A stretch of 64,000 nucleotides of DNA. It comes from Turnera subulata (lineage: Eukaryota; Streptophyta; Magnoliopsida; Malpighiales; Passifloraceae). The stretch is from positions 1-64,000 of the forward strand of contig JAKUCV010005746.1 in the NCBI GenBank assembly GCA_028386065.3. The letters are read 5' to 3'. This document shows, piece after piece, positions 9,792-22,378 of this stretch. Each line of letters opens with the position of its first letter. The stretch's first letter is position 1. The notes under the pieces were generated by a model. It was not told the DNA's origin. It ran no database searches and was given only the letters and a program-made list of their open reading frames with translations. The position numbers were made by a program, and so were the translations under genes.

Positions 9792-12700
9792 TCAGGGTGT
9801 AGTGCCACCGCCACTAGATGGAGGAGAATCGGAAACATTGAGATCATTATCTGCATTTTCAAATTCATCCATTAGTAAACTCTGGATTCTTGTTCTCAAG
9901 TTAGAGGCCTCTTCTGGTTTGAACCACTGCTTGCCGAACTGAAAATTAGGAAGAAAAATTAATGATAATGATTTATGACAGAAGTGGAATTAAACCAACA
10001 AGGTCAGTTATTCAGCTTTTGGATGGTAATTAGTACCATCTCCAGATCTCTTTTTTTCAGTCTTTGGGGGGCCTCCTCAATGAAGCGCTCCATGAAGTAG
10101 AGTACAAAGAGACCGCAATCATAGTCATTTTTTTGTTGGGGTACCTGGTATGGTGCAATGAAATTTAATGCCAAGTATAAGCTCAGACCAATAACCGAAA
10201 GATGGATTCAAAATTCAGATAGATAAAATGGAACAGTATAAGTAATGTTCCAAAGTCTGAGAAGAACATGACAAAAAAAAAACAAATATTATAGGGCAGT
10301 ACATACTTGTATTATTTGGTTTGTACCCTTTATATACCTATATTTTGAAATTGTCCATTTCATATACCTGTACTATTGAAACACATCTTCCACGTGGCAA
10401 TTTGGGCTGATGTGGCACGGCCAAAACGACACCGTTTTTGTGCCACGTGGATTCATTAACGGAGTGGTGGACAGAGGTGTAGCATGGGAACAATTTCAAT
10501 GGTACAAGTATAAAAAAGGGACAATTTCAATAGTATAGGTATATAAAAAGGGCAATTTCAAAGTACAGGTATATAAAGGGAACAAACTCAATAGTACAGG
10601 TATGTACTGTGTCAAAAACCCAATATTGTATAACCCTCCACAATCGGTTCCTTGGAATCCTTGGAAAAATTAGATTGCTCTAATACTAAGACATGAACAA
10701 ATAAGTGCACAAAGTTATAACCACACAGATACGAATACTTATTCAAGTAATCAATCGCCACAGAATGTGCATATTAAAGGGTTTATAAGATACAAATAAA
10801 TCACAATGGTCTTCTGGATTTATCAACAATATAGGGACGCTTAAAAGTCAAGTTATCCACAAAGTTATCCTGAAAATCAAGTACCTCCACAAACGCACTT
10901 TAAATCCTATTAACCTTATAAGGATTCTCTAAATTGATCATCTAGGAACTGTAGAGATTAAACTGACACTAGATGAGTCAAAGTCAGAAAACCCATCCAC
11001 GGACTCTTAAATGTACAATTCTTATTTGGATGACTTGGATCACCAGAATATAGAAATAAATAAGGGGAAAGACCATATTCAAAACTCACATTCCTCGGAC
11101 CGAGCCATCCTAGTGCTGCATTATAGTAATTTTTTATATTTTTCAAACGTCAGCATCTAATGCTCCTTACATCTTCAACCAGTAAGGAAACTCCTCAAGA
11201 ACCTGCAGTGAAGCCTCGCCTAAACAACTAGGTGGAAATCCCACTAGTTTTACCCATCCGAGCTCTTTGCCAAACCCTGACATAATATTGGAATTGAGTC
11301 ACATAATAAACAAGGCCCCTAGATCGGAAGTGTCATACTCCACCAATTCAGGACTGTTTATAAGACTGTCCAATCAATCCCTTCACTTCCAAAGATCCAT
11401 TCACCAGCATACTACTTGTTACCAACTGTAATCTCTAGTCTATCATTTCAAGCAGAAATCACTAATTTTACAGAATCACGAATCCTTCAGTACCATTTCT
11501 GGTACTCAAATATGATCAATGTGAAAGTTGCACATAATACCATACACAAGCCACAAGTAAGGAAGTCTTACCTAACACTTCTCAAACAAGACGAACTTTT
11601 ATTTATATGAAGCGGCTGATTGACTCATAGTTTTTAATTGCATATTGAAACCACAATGGTATTCTTATACAGAACTTTCAAATGTTAAAAGAAAATATGA
11701 AAGAGATAGTTTATGCAGGTCATGATATGAACAAGAACTGGAGGAAGAAAACAAAAAAAAAAAGAAAAGCAACCAAACAATCCAATTGAAGAAGACTACC
11801 AGGAGACCAAATACCAGGAACATTGTGGCTAAATATTTGAACTCAAATATATTGTGGCCATAAATACAGCTTGAGAGAAATTATCCACAACATATAAAAC
11901 CTAGGAATTCAGAAAATTACCGCAATTACTCGCTCATCAATTCTACGAGACAGATTTTTCCATATATTGTCCGCAATTGGAAGATCTGAAGGAAAGACTT
12001 CTCGATTCATATAGTTCCATTCTTCTATCAAATAGCTGGTATACACAAATGCCATCATACTCTTCAATATCAGGACTCACATTGAAGTGATCACTATACA
12101 CTTATGAAAGCAACTATTAGACGATAATGCAGAATATCTATTAAGTTTTTATAATCACAATAGTTCTCAATGCTCCACGCATATAACCTTTAGAAATCTA
12201 AAAGAGCAACTCGTACTTTAAGGCAGGGGGGTGGGGGTGGGGGTGGGGGTGGGGGTGGGGGGCTGGAGGTGGTGAGGTGGTGGGGGTGTTATTCCATCCT
12301 AAAATGAGACTATACCTTGCATCAATTTCACTGGATACATAAACCAAGATAATAAGATATTTTTTGGCATGACAAACTCAGAATCGATTCCACAATTAAC
12401 AATGAAAACTTCATGAAATTGCTCGAAGGCCCCTTGTCTACTTACCTCTTTACATTCTGAAAGACAATTTTGCTAAAATGAAATCTCAATGAGTCCAGAT
12501 GAAGAATAATTGGCCCTGATTCATCGCCCTTTTCTGGGAAACAGATAATCACCAGACTCCAGTGCAGACTAAATGCATCACACAAAATAAATTAGTAAAA
12601 GAAATGACATTATGTTTTGCCAAATGAGGAAAATAGATGGAGCATGAGGCATACCAAATGAATAACTTCACATTCTACACACTGGGAATTGAAACCAAAG

Positions 12701-15700
12701 TAGCTGAGGGCAAGATGCAACTAATTAAGGACCAGAGACCAACAATGAAAAAAAGAATGGGAACCAATTTTCCATACTCATTGCAAGTTATAGAACATAG
12801 ATGCTCGTTACTCCCAAGCAAGCATATATGACCCCCATGTCACGTGCATGTAGTTAAAGTAGGCTATTACCAATTGATGAAAAATCGGATCATATTACAG
12901 TGGGTCATACTTAAACAGGCACCATCCTTGTATAAGTGTGACTGTGAGCAAGAGAGAGCACTTCCACCTGCATACTATCTGTTCCCAGTATATTCACGTA
13001 TCTGTGTACAATTATATTTCCAGTTCAAATTTTTCATTTCCTTTTTCCCTGTCAAAGCAGCAGTCAATCCATTTGCCACCAGCAGAGTTAATCATAAGTT
13101 CGAAAAAGCACTATATTTAATTTTCATAATGTTCCCTACTAGTCAAGTGGTAGGATAGGGCACTTTCCAGCCCTTAAATCACACAAAAGGAGGGAATAGC
13201 ACTATTGACCCAATGATAAACCACTAACAGCTTCCTCACTGCGGCCTAAGACGAGTAATGGGCATTGCAGAGCCCAATATAACGCCTAGTCACCAACGAT
13301 CTTTGCCAGATCATTGTAATCAACAACCTCCAAAACTATTAATATCAAAGTAACAGGTAAGAGTCACATGAATCTCCCTTTCTCTTACTATATTCATAAA
13401 ATGAGACCAATCGAAATCTTACAAAGGTTCATAAAATCAAACGTGCAAGTATAAAACCCCCAGAAAATTTTATCATGGGGACTCCCCAAATTTGATTAGT
13501 TATGAACCCCCTACTTATGGTAACAAAATATCTTTGAGGGTTTACTCTTTCTATTTTAGTGTTTATTTATTTCTCCAATTTACCTTAAGGGTTCCCTCTT
13601 CTCCTCTTAGGATTTATATTTTTCCTAATTTATCATATATTATTTTGGAAATAAATCTGCACATTCAATATATATACTTAGATGATTTAATTATTCCTAA
13701 TATAATCAAATTTAAGATCAGGTTCACAGCTAATCAAACTTGGGGCATAAAATTTCTCTAAAACCCCCTAATGTAATTAACCCCGAGTCATCTTCAATGG
13801 AAGTGTAGATCCTTAGAGAGGAAAACCAGCAAATTACCAAATTAATTTGATCATTCCTACACTAAAATAAATATAGGAGCATATTTATTGCAAGATCATA
13901 GTCCAAGCATCTCTTAGAACCAAGGGCAACAGAATGGAAAAAGAAGATTTGTGCAGAAATTACAATTAACAGACACCACTTACTCTTCGTGTATGGGGAT
14001 AAGTACATAAGCCTTCTGAAATATATTGACTCCCTTCCACCACCTCCTGAACTTGAGAAAACGGGTTTCCTTGTCCGCTCCCTGTATAGGACAGGGAAGG
14101 CACATTGCCATGAGGACTAAAAGACAAAATCTAGGCATGGCATCACAGGAAATGCTTAAAATGTATCAAAGAAAAAAATTAACATCCAGCACATACATCA
14201 GCAATTTGTGCTACAGTAAATAGCAAAGAGAGGTACCTTGTACGATACAGCTTGTTCAAGCTTCTTGTAAAAAAATGTGTTGAAAAAAAGATAATCATGC
14301 CTAGCCTCGTTTCTTTGAGACTCCTGCACCTGTAAATACCTAGAAATAGGGAACCAAATAGTGGTAAAATCTAGGAAGGCCTTATATCATTCACAAACAT
14401 CTAGAAAATGGCTAGGCAAAGGCTTTCATTATCCCCTAACAAGCAGTTTCTTTCGAACTGCTTTTATAACATCGGCAAACACAAACCATATACTCTAAGA
14501 TTAATACATAAGAATTAATCTTATAGCTGCTAGTTATAAAATATTTATCTGGGAAGAGAAAGAACAAATAATCAAGCAGCTAAAGTTAGCTCTGCCTTCT
14601 CATAGTGATAACAACAATCCAAACCTCATCTATAAACCATATATGTACATACCTGATATAGAAATTCATAATAGGCGATGTCAGAAAAGCTTGAGGGGCC
14701 AAGCAATCTACATCTTTGGCAAAAATTTCAACAGATTGAGGATCATCTCTGGGTGAACGAATAAGCAAGAAGTTAATAGAAGAATACAGATCATCCCCTC
14801 AAGATAGATTCTGATGTGAAAAAAAATTATTAGATATTACCTTGATGGGTAGTAGATCCTAGCATCTCTTTTGCTGAAGGCAACCAAAAATTGCAATTAT
14901 TGCTATAACCACAAACCACATAATGGAAAGTCAAAGAAAAATACCAAAAAGGAGGAGAAATACTGAAAGTTTCATCACCATTCGGGGAGTTTTTTTGTAG
15001 GCTCCATCCTTTCTGCAAGCTGAGAATCATCCTCATCTAGAAGCACTATCTGGCTCTGTTTAATTAATATAAAACATGCTTCTAATCAGCCAAAGAAAAG
15101 AAAGACCCTAATATGTAACATTTCCAGAGTATAGTGAGCAGAAGATAAACTATTAAATGAGAAATATTTGGCCATGTTACTGGAAAGATTTATCCCTGTG
15201 ACATTTATTCTTTCAAGTCTACATTACATCATACTTAAGAATTAGTTGTTGACCGTTGGTTGATTATGAGGATCATGAAATCCTTGAATCACTCAAGGGC
15301 ATCCTGGATCTAATTTCTAGCATGATGATCAACATAAACCAAGTTTCGCCATGCAATGCCATCAGAATGAAGGATCATGCCAAAATTTCTTCTATGCCTT
15401 AATTCAATTAGGTAAGTGTTCAGCATGCTGTGAAGAGTAGTTAAGCTCCATGAAGACGGTTTGATAAAAAGAAATCAGATGCCCAAACAAAACTTTTCAT
15501 AGTGAACCATCAAAAGATATATGGTGTAAAAGAGATAAACTATCCAGAAATGAGGAGAAATGTGTCACATTCATCATGTCATGAAATGAAATCCAATTAA
15601 AAGATGCAACAAGGATTATGATTACGTACACAGCCATCCGATTGCCTCCTCAATCCAGAAATGATCTAAATTTTTTTTTTAAAAAAAAAGAGAGAGAGAG

Positions 15701-18621
15701 AGAAGAAAAGAAAAAGATGACCTCAAACACAGTTAAGTGAACTCATCAGATCTTGCCTCCTCATTAACTATGTGGCATAAAAGACAGATGACAAAGAGAG
15801 TGGTAGACCACAAGAATCCAAAAAAGAATATATAGCCACAAATTCCACATATCACAAACTTGTGGAAAATCACCATTATCAATACTTCACTCTAGATACT
15901 TAAAAATCTAACTAAAATAGGTATACCTTTTCCGTTGATAATATATGCACTATATGACCCGTGAAAGGTTTAAAATTACCCGGTACCACAAGCATTCCTT
16001 ACAAGCAAGATAGCAAGCATGATGCTGTGTCACATGATTGGTAGAGCTCAAATATAAGCTGAGCTTCTAATCAACAGACAGATGTTCACCAAATCCCATA
16101 AATGAAAAACCTTAGAAGCCCACGATGTACTATCACCAGAAAAATAGCAGTAGTTTCTCAATATGGAGCAATCCAAAATGTGACACGCGGAGAGAGGGAG
16201 AGAGAGAGAGAGCAAGGACGTACCTTTCTAGGCCTGGCACCATTTGAAGGTGGGACTGCACAAACATCCTTCCTGTCAGACATATGAAACATCAAAATAT
16301 GGAAACAAAAAACCACGCGGCATAGAATCTTTTCCATTAAAGGACACCCTAAATGTAAACCAAGGCAGTAAACGAAATAATTGTATTTGGGGATGACAAG
16401 AAGGAGAAAGCTTATCCAAATTGATACGCTCTTAAGTAACTGCTGCATACAAACACCAGAATTCAGAAAGAACAATTATAGGGTGGCCTCATTGGATATT
16501 GCACCATCTCATTATGAAGAAAAATATTCATCCAAAACTAGAAAAATAAATCAGATAGTCTTTTCCTTCTTATGTCATACTTATAATAAATTGAAAGCTA
16601 AACCCTATATCAGTAGAGACTGAAGTGAAGAATCACTTTAAAAGAAAAATTGGCAAGAGGCGATCCAGAGCTTCCAAGGGCCTAAAAATTTATTATGCAG
16701 AGCTTCTTAAGTTCATCAAAAAATCAGACCTTCAAGCCATGAAACAAATCTCCAAAGATAATATTGCAGAAAACCATCATATCAGCTCCACTCATGATAT
16801 TTTAATCAAAATGGTTACTTGGCACAAATGCAAGACCATAGCTACCCAGACTTAGAAGAATAAGTGATGCAATCATGAAGTTATGATGATTCAGACCTAA
16901 GAACTCATGCTTAGCAAACCCCAGCTAGACTTTTACCTGTGAATCAAATGCTGAAACCATCCAAGACATAAACAATCAAAGATATTTGGTAAAAGTTATG
17001 CCCAACAGGTTTATAGTCGGCATGTAAAACAGAACAGTTTTTCACAGTTTTTCAATGACGTAAGTAAGCATCAACAAAGTCCCAGATATAAGAAGCAAAG
17101 ACATATAGGTATATATAGGCATATGGGAAAAAAACTCGCAATCTCAGCAGCATGCGAGCAAAGTGGGTGCATAAAACAGGCAAAAGATGAACGAAAACTT
17201 GGAGCAGAAAACGTTAAAATGGAGGATACTTACTTTTTGGAGAGGGAAATCTGCACACTTTCCCCATTGTTTCCTCGAGAATGAGGGGAAGAAGCTCGAC
17301 ATTTCTTATTGCCAATAGAGGGAACATATTTATCTCTAGTAAATGAATGTCTGCTGGAAGATGTTAAAGGCCATTGTATCTGTTTTTTGTTTTGTGTCTT
17401 GCCACTGCCAGGCCTCATTCGCTCGCTGTTATGACGAACCAAAAGTGGCAATTCTTTACCAGATGCACTGACCACTTTGCAATCTGTCTGTCAAAAGATA
17501 ATCAAATAAGATGATGACAATGGTGATGCTGATGCAATGGGAGGGAACTGTAAAGAAGGGGTACACATGAAAGCTCAAAACCATACATTTTCTTCGATCT
17601 TTCTGCTGAAGATATCATAAAATTCTGATTGAGGACGGACTTGGGATGATGAACTCTGTTGTCTAGCTTTGCAACCATTTGAAGCACCTACAGAATACCT
17701 TAAATGTAAATTCAGAAAAGCATCCAAAGAAATATGGACTACTATACTACATCGTCTACACCTTCCAAATCAATATCACAAGCGAGAAAAGAAAAGGCAG
17801 CAGGTTAATACAAGTTCAGCTCCTTAAAAGGTGAAGGGGAGATAAAGGAAAGCTTACACTAACCAAGCATACTTGAACCATTCGACTGCGTGGTCTTCTC
17901 ACATTCATCAACATCCTATTCAATTAAAGACGCAAGTGACAATCAAACATTAAAAAAACAAAAAAAAAGTGGGAATACATTATTGATCACTCATAGACCA
18001 AATACAACCAGTACGCGACATCTGAATTCTATATGTATATTGATCATGGAAATTATTAACAAGTGAGGCATAATGTAATTAAAAAAAACACACACACACA
18101 AACCCCATTTTATTTTTCATTTTATTTTTGGTTTAGGGTGAAATACAAGAAAGATGAAGCTGAGGCACAATAGGTAGGGAGGGGAGAAAAGATTGAATCT
18201 TTACTGAAGTGATCCACTTTATCAAAGAAGAAGAAGAAACAAAATAAACCCAAGAACGCAGGCATGCACGCACAATTCGAAGTTTCCTCCTTTCCTGCTC
18301 TTCTTCAAGGACTTTAATATAAGCTCGGGCCTTGACTCCTTTGTCAGGCAGGTTGTGCCCAAGAGTCTTGAGAGTGCGCCTCTGGCTGTCAAGCGTAAGT
18401 TGGAGCTTCGAATCGGACATCCCGACGATGTCCTCTCTCGCGGAGGTATCGCCGCCGCTCATCGCCGGTGGTGGTGGTGGTGGGGCAGTGGGAGTGGGAG
18501 TGGGAGTGGGTGTTCTAACGATCACTAAGGTGGGGGGTTCCGCGTCGTCGTCGTTTTTGTCGGCTAATACATGAGACCAGTCAAGGTCTAGCGGTCGTTT
18601 CTTCGAATTCTCTCCTCCCAT
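9792..18621 (-). CDS. ULP1D/OTS1-like: Ubiquitin-like-specific (SUMO) protease, OTS/ULP1C-D type
   Basis: C48 cysteine protease that removes SUMO from nuclear targets; the Arabidopsis OTS1/OTS2 (ULP1D/ULP1C) pair acts in salt stress and on DELLA repressors. Fourteen exons, read downward: 18621-18274, 17915-17864, 17687-17587, 17487-17234, 16272-16224, 15055-14979, 14873-14841, 14748-14653, 14339-14237, 14081-13984, 12568-12446, 12035-11921, 10144-10037, 9938-9792. They sum to 1704 nt (567 aa) with phase kept at every junction; Arabidopsis paralogues are about 570-585 aa. The N-terminal segment has the family pattern LPDKG...LEEE. The C-terminal protease domain has LRRWW-like FRRWWKGVNIF, catalytic His in DLHWSLVI (about residue 406), Asp in ILHLDS (about 429) and Cys in QQKNDYDCG (about 493), so it should be active. 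Exon 1 is GC-rich with a Thr-Pro/Pro run. Whether it is the OTS1 or the OTS2 orthologue is not decided. Confidence 0.92.
10294..10621. mobile_element. MITE with iterated terminal repeats (9 bp TSD) in SUMO protease intron
   Basis: 328 bp unit in the intron between exons 12 and 13. The ends are inverted copies of cagtacatac followed by tgta.tatt...tttatatacctgta, and the right arm repeats an approximately 35 bp subunit (gtacaggtatataaagggaac-like) several times. Flanks are aatattata (10285-10293) and aatattgta (10622-10630), a 9 bp duplication with one change, which points to the Mutator superfamily. The middle has paired ccacgtgg sites and an imperfect ccaaaacgacaccgtttttg palindrome. Confidence 0.75.
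12225..12263 (+). repeat. G-run tandem repeat, G-quadruplex candidate in intron
   Basis: At least five runs of five G separated by single T (gggggt repeats) lie in the intron between exons 11 and 12 of the SUMO protease gene. The G-rich strand is the template strand for that gene, so the pre-mRNA is C-rich here while the DNA template could fold as a quadruplex. Confidence 0.7.
13462..13758. mobile_element. MITE, Mutator-type, copy 1 (TSD taaaaccccc)
   Basis: 297 bp, in the SUMO protease intron between exons 10 and 11. Ends agaaaattttat and ataaaatttctc are inverted; a second inverted pair, ccccaaatttgatt and aatcaaacttgggg, lies just inside. The 10 bp duplication taaaaccccc flanks it at 13452-13461 and 13759-13768. 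The same element occurs at 20688-20993 with its own 10 bp TSD. Confidence 0.88.
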
Positions 18622-19335
18622 TGATTTAATGAATTATATAATACGCTGCTGCCGCTACTGCACATGAAAAAGAACGGACCAATGCTTTTTATATTGGTTT
18701 TCCGTTTTTTTTTTCTCTTTAATTCGTTTTCCTCAAACAAACTTCTCTGCGTTTTTTTTGTTTTAGTGGGATGGAAGAATAGAAAGAGTAGGGTAGGTAG
18801 TGTGTGTTTTTTTGCTGTGAGTTTCTTCTCCAAAATATGGATGGGTTAAAAAGAATGGGAGCGAGGGAGAATCCACTTGTCAAGGCCCAAGGGACTCCAC
18901 TCCACTCCACTCCTCTCAAAGGAGGGGCCTTTTACCTCTTTCCATTTGCAAGGATAAATCCACAAGGTAAAAAAAAAAAAAAGGAGGCAGGTAAAGCATG
19001 TCCACCTAGTTGCACTAAATTAATTGTGGTATTGAACCCGCAGTATTGGAATTTGGAACACAACGATTGTAGAGAAAAAAAATTGGGAGAATGGTAATTG
19101 CTTTCTTTGTCTCATCATTCCCTTCCACACAGTGCAAATCCAACATGGTAAATCTATTAAATATTTTGATCATTCGTTGTTGATTTCCAAATTAAAGGCC
19201 ATATTAGTTATAAGGTAATATTTTCAACGGGAATAGTCCTCCACCTTATCCAAAATATAGCTTGAAACAATGTGGAGAAAGTGATATCAAATCCAGTGTA
19301 ATCTGTAAATATTGTTGTAAGTGCTCATTGACTTT
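18622..19335. other. Upstream region of the SUMO protease gene
   Basis: Divergent flank holding the presumed promoter and 5' UTR of the minus-strand SUMO protease gene. Long T and A runs account for the open frames on both strands; none resembles a protein. No other feature was recognised. Confidence 0.4.
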
Positions 19336-19348
19336 GGTAGTTTATTCT

Positions 19349-19536
19349 TTTTGGTTTCCCTTTCGGTATCCGGAACTTTGTCCCGACTAATCCGGTCGAC
19401 CCGCGTCAGGCACCTGGTTATGATGGGTGAGTCTCCCAATGGGGATTTTTTTGCGTACACGAGGACTCGAACCCAAGACCTCGCTTAACCGGAACCAAGA
19501 CGCTTACCACTTAGACCAACCCCACATTGGTACCTC
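19349..19536 (-). mobile_element. tRNA-derived SINE, second copy (13 bp TSD)
   Basis: Reverse-strand copy of the SINE at 6826-7002. It has an intact B-box (ggttcgagtcc on the minus strand), the same head (ccaatgtggggttggtctaag) and the same tail (ccggattagtcggga...aaacc). Flanks ggtagtttattct (19336-19348) and ggtaatttattct (19537-19549) are a 13 bp duplication with one change. It is nearer to consensus than the 6826 copy and so probably younger. Confidence 0.88.
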
Positions 19537-19562
19537 GGTAATTTATTCTAGCCCTACCATGG

Positions 19563-21163
19563 GGGGATAACAACTCCGCGAGTCCTATATCTTTTCCCCA
19601 AATCTCATTTGAGTCCTAAAAAGGAAAAACGCCTATTTTGAGTCCTAAAACGTTTAAAAAGTATATTAAACGAGTCCCCATCAAAGTTTCCGTCTATTTC
19701 ATGCTTACACGGTAGTTATGTGTATACATGGAAAATGATAAAACTTAAAGGAAATAACCAAAAAATCTGCATTTTAAATCATTAATTAATGAATACAATT
19801 AATAATAATTAGTCAACGAAAAAATTACTAATAATGATTAATAATAATTAATGACAATCAATAGCAATTAATCACTATTTCCCCTTCCCTTCTTCCCCAA
19901 ATTGAAAACCCACCACCTCTCACCTCACCCGCCGCCACCCTTCCTCTTCCTCCTCTCCATCTCCAACATAAATCCCCTCCTCCCCTTAGTAAACCTTCCC
20001 TTCCTCCGCCGCAACCAGCAAAGAATCCGAGCACCACCTACATAAATCCATCGACAACACAGCCAGCAACCATATCCAGCCCAGAATCCACAAAAAAACT
20101 CCATCCACAATACACGGCATCATCACCACCATCCTCAACCACCGTCGGATTCACCAGCAATCTCCATCCACAATTCGACCATCCACCACCAACACTACAC
20201 GCCACTACGAACACAAAGCATAACCACCAACAAATTAGCACCAGAGGAAATAAAGCAAATCGTGTTGTGCGCCCGCCGTTAAGAAGGAGTCCGTCGCCGG
20301 AGAAGGCGAGGAGGAGATGGATCTGCACCCGATCCACCACCTCCATCAAGATCCCAAAACTGACTTTGGGACACACCTTCAGCGGAAGAGAAACCGGAGC
20401 AAAGGTCAGCGCCGACCCACCTTCAGCTCGTGCACGCACGACGAGGCTGCTGAGGAACCTTGTCGTCGATGTTGCGCCCACCGTGCCTACGAGAGCCGCT
20501 GCGTGCTTCTTTGTTAGGCATGGCTCATCTCCTTGCAGGAAAGTGGAGGAGCATTTTGATGCCCACACTTCTCTTCTTTTTTTCTTTTCTTTGCTGGTTT
20601 TAGACACTCATCTCTTATTGTCTTGAAACTATAGGTGTTTCTGACTTGGCATGCTCACTTCAAAGCTCTGATGTGGAGGTGCATGACGAAAAATTTTATG
20701 GTGGGGACTCCCCAAGTTTGATTTGTTATAGACCCCTATTTATGTTAACAAATTACCTTTGATTGTTCGCTCTTTCCATTCTAAGGTTTATTTATTTCTC
20801 CAATTTACCTTATAGGTTCCCCATTCATCTCCTAAAATTTATATTATTTCCTTATTTATTCTGTATTATTTAGGAAATAAATCTGCACATTCAATATATA
20901 TACTTATATGGTTTAATTATTCCTAATATAACTGAATTTAAGATCAAGTCTACAACAAATAAAACTTGGAGTGTCTCCACTATAAAATTTCTCGGTGCAT
21001 GACAAGTCAAGGATAACAGCCATGTCAGCAAAAAGATAAATTGGACGGGGACTCAAATGGTGTAATTTTTAAATATTATAGGACTCAAAATAGGCGTTTT
21101 TCCTTTTTAAGACTCAAATGAGATTTGGGAAAAAGATACAGGACTCGCGGAGTTGTTATCCCC
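19563..21163. mobile_element. Non-autonomous Mutator-like element, 1.6 kb, about 95 bp TIRs
   Basis: The left end (ggggataacaactccgcgag...) recurs inverted at the right end with only a few differences over roughly 95 bp. An 8 bp duplication, taccatgg, flanks it at 19555-19562 and 21164-21171; Mutator elements more often make 9 bp. No transposase is present. The interior at about 19920-20560 is GC-rich and unlike the AT-rich surroundings, with a 189-codon minus-strand open frame (20607-20038) and overlapping plus-strand frames. That composition is typical of captured gene sequence (Pack-MULE), but no donor gene was recognised. A MITE is nested at 20688-20993. Confidence 0.8.
20688..20993. mobile_element. 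MITE, Mutator-type, copy 2, nested in the MULE (TSD ggtgcatgac)
   Basis: 306 bp, clearly the same element as 13462-13758 along its whole length. An exact 10 bp duplication, ggtgcatgac, flanks it at 20678-20687 and 20994-21003. It lies inside the 19563-21163 element, so it inserted after that element arrived. Confidence 0.9.
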
Positions 21164-21265
21164 TACCATGGAATTCTCCCCTCAACCTAAACTTCAGAAT
21201 ACCAAAACAAAAACTATAAAATGATTTATGTAAACAAATAAATGATAGTAGTGAATATTAATATT

Positions 21266-21515
21266 GAGTTTTTCTATCTTGTGCCTTTGGGGCACATGAT
21301 AAGCTACTAAATAAGAAAATGAATTTCCACAATTAATGAATATAATTTCCCTGGTGATTGAAATAATCATTATTGAATTAATTACACAGCATAATCATCA
21401 TTTATGGAAGGGTTATTTTAGTCACGAAAATGATATTCATTAATTATAAGAATTTATTTCCTTATTTAATGGCTTATCATGTGTCCTAAATAAGGGCACA
21501 AGATAGAAAAAACTC
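21266..21515. mobile_element. MITE with about 50 bp imperfect TIRs
   Basis: The left end gagtttttctatcttgtgcc returns inverted at the right end (ggcacaagatagaaaaaactc), and the similarity runs inward through cacatgataagc. No coding sequence. The flanks are AT-rich and no clean TSD could be set, so the superfamily is open. Confidence 0.7.
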
Positions 21516-22378
21516 TTATTATATTAATTCCTAGACACAAGAAAATAATTAAGTGATCAAATTAAAAAAAATTATTCATTATCGCATTAAAAAAAACCAA
21601 TAATGCTATGTGTCACTACATATATCATTCCTCAAATTGGCATTTAATGTGTCTAAATGATGAAATTTAATGATAGGCTGATTATCTTGGCCCAACCAAG
21701 AGAGGGAAGAGGAGGGGGTAAATTAGACTTTTTCGCTTAATTGATGATTTAAGCACACACTTAAACAAACAAAAAAGAGATAATATAAATGATCATACTT
21801 TCTAAACACACTTGAGAATTGCAATTAGCAAGACTTAAAGCTTAAAATGACTCAGAATTCACAGAAGGCAACCTTGTTTGAGTTTTTCAAACTTGTTCCA
21901 TTTTATAGAAGCAAGGGAGAAGGAATCTCCAAAAAGTAATAATCACCAATCACTATCACGAGCATCGGATTTTAGTGTGAAAGGCGCTAAATCTTCAACG
22001 TTCAAATTCTAAGTGGTTGCTCCCAACTGTTGGCATGAGGGACTCTGCTACAGTATGGAGATGCTAGCTAAGTTCTAGGTTGAAACTCATTCATGTTGGA
22101 CTTTAGCCAATGTGATTCTGTTGGAAAGAGGTTCCAAACCTTTTAACAAATGTTGCATAGATTAAAACATATATGATACTAGGTATCTTGATCAATTAGT
22201 AAGAGGTTATATAAGTTACAAAGATCAAAGCCACAAAAGTCATGGAGAGCGACATCTCACTATCACTAAACACAAAAATCTATCCCATTTTCTTCAAACT
22301 TCTAGAATTAGATCACATGCATATTTAGATGTAAGAGAGGTAGAGGTGAAATGCAGACATATACTAATCAAGTTCATT
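21516..22378. other. Intergenic, nothing recognised
   Basis: AT-rich sequence with no plausible coding frame or inverted repeat. The last five bases (tcatt, 22374-22378) are the left target-site duplication of the next element. Confidence 0.4.

Noticed and set aside
20038..20607. 189-codon minus-strand frame as a host gene
   Set aside because: It lies wholly within a Mutator-like element, has no recognisable domain, and overlaps other open frames in the same GC-rich block. It is more likely a captured fragment.
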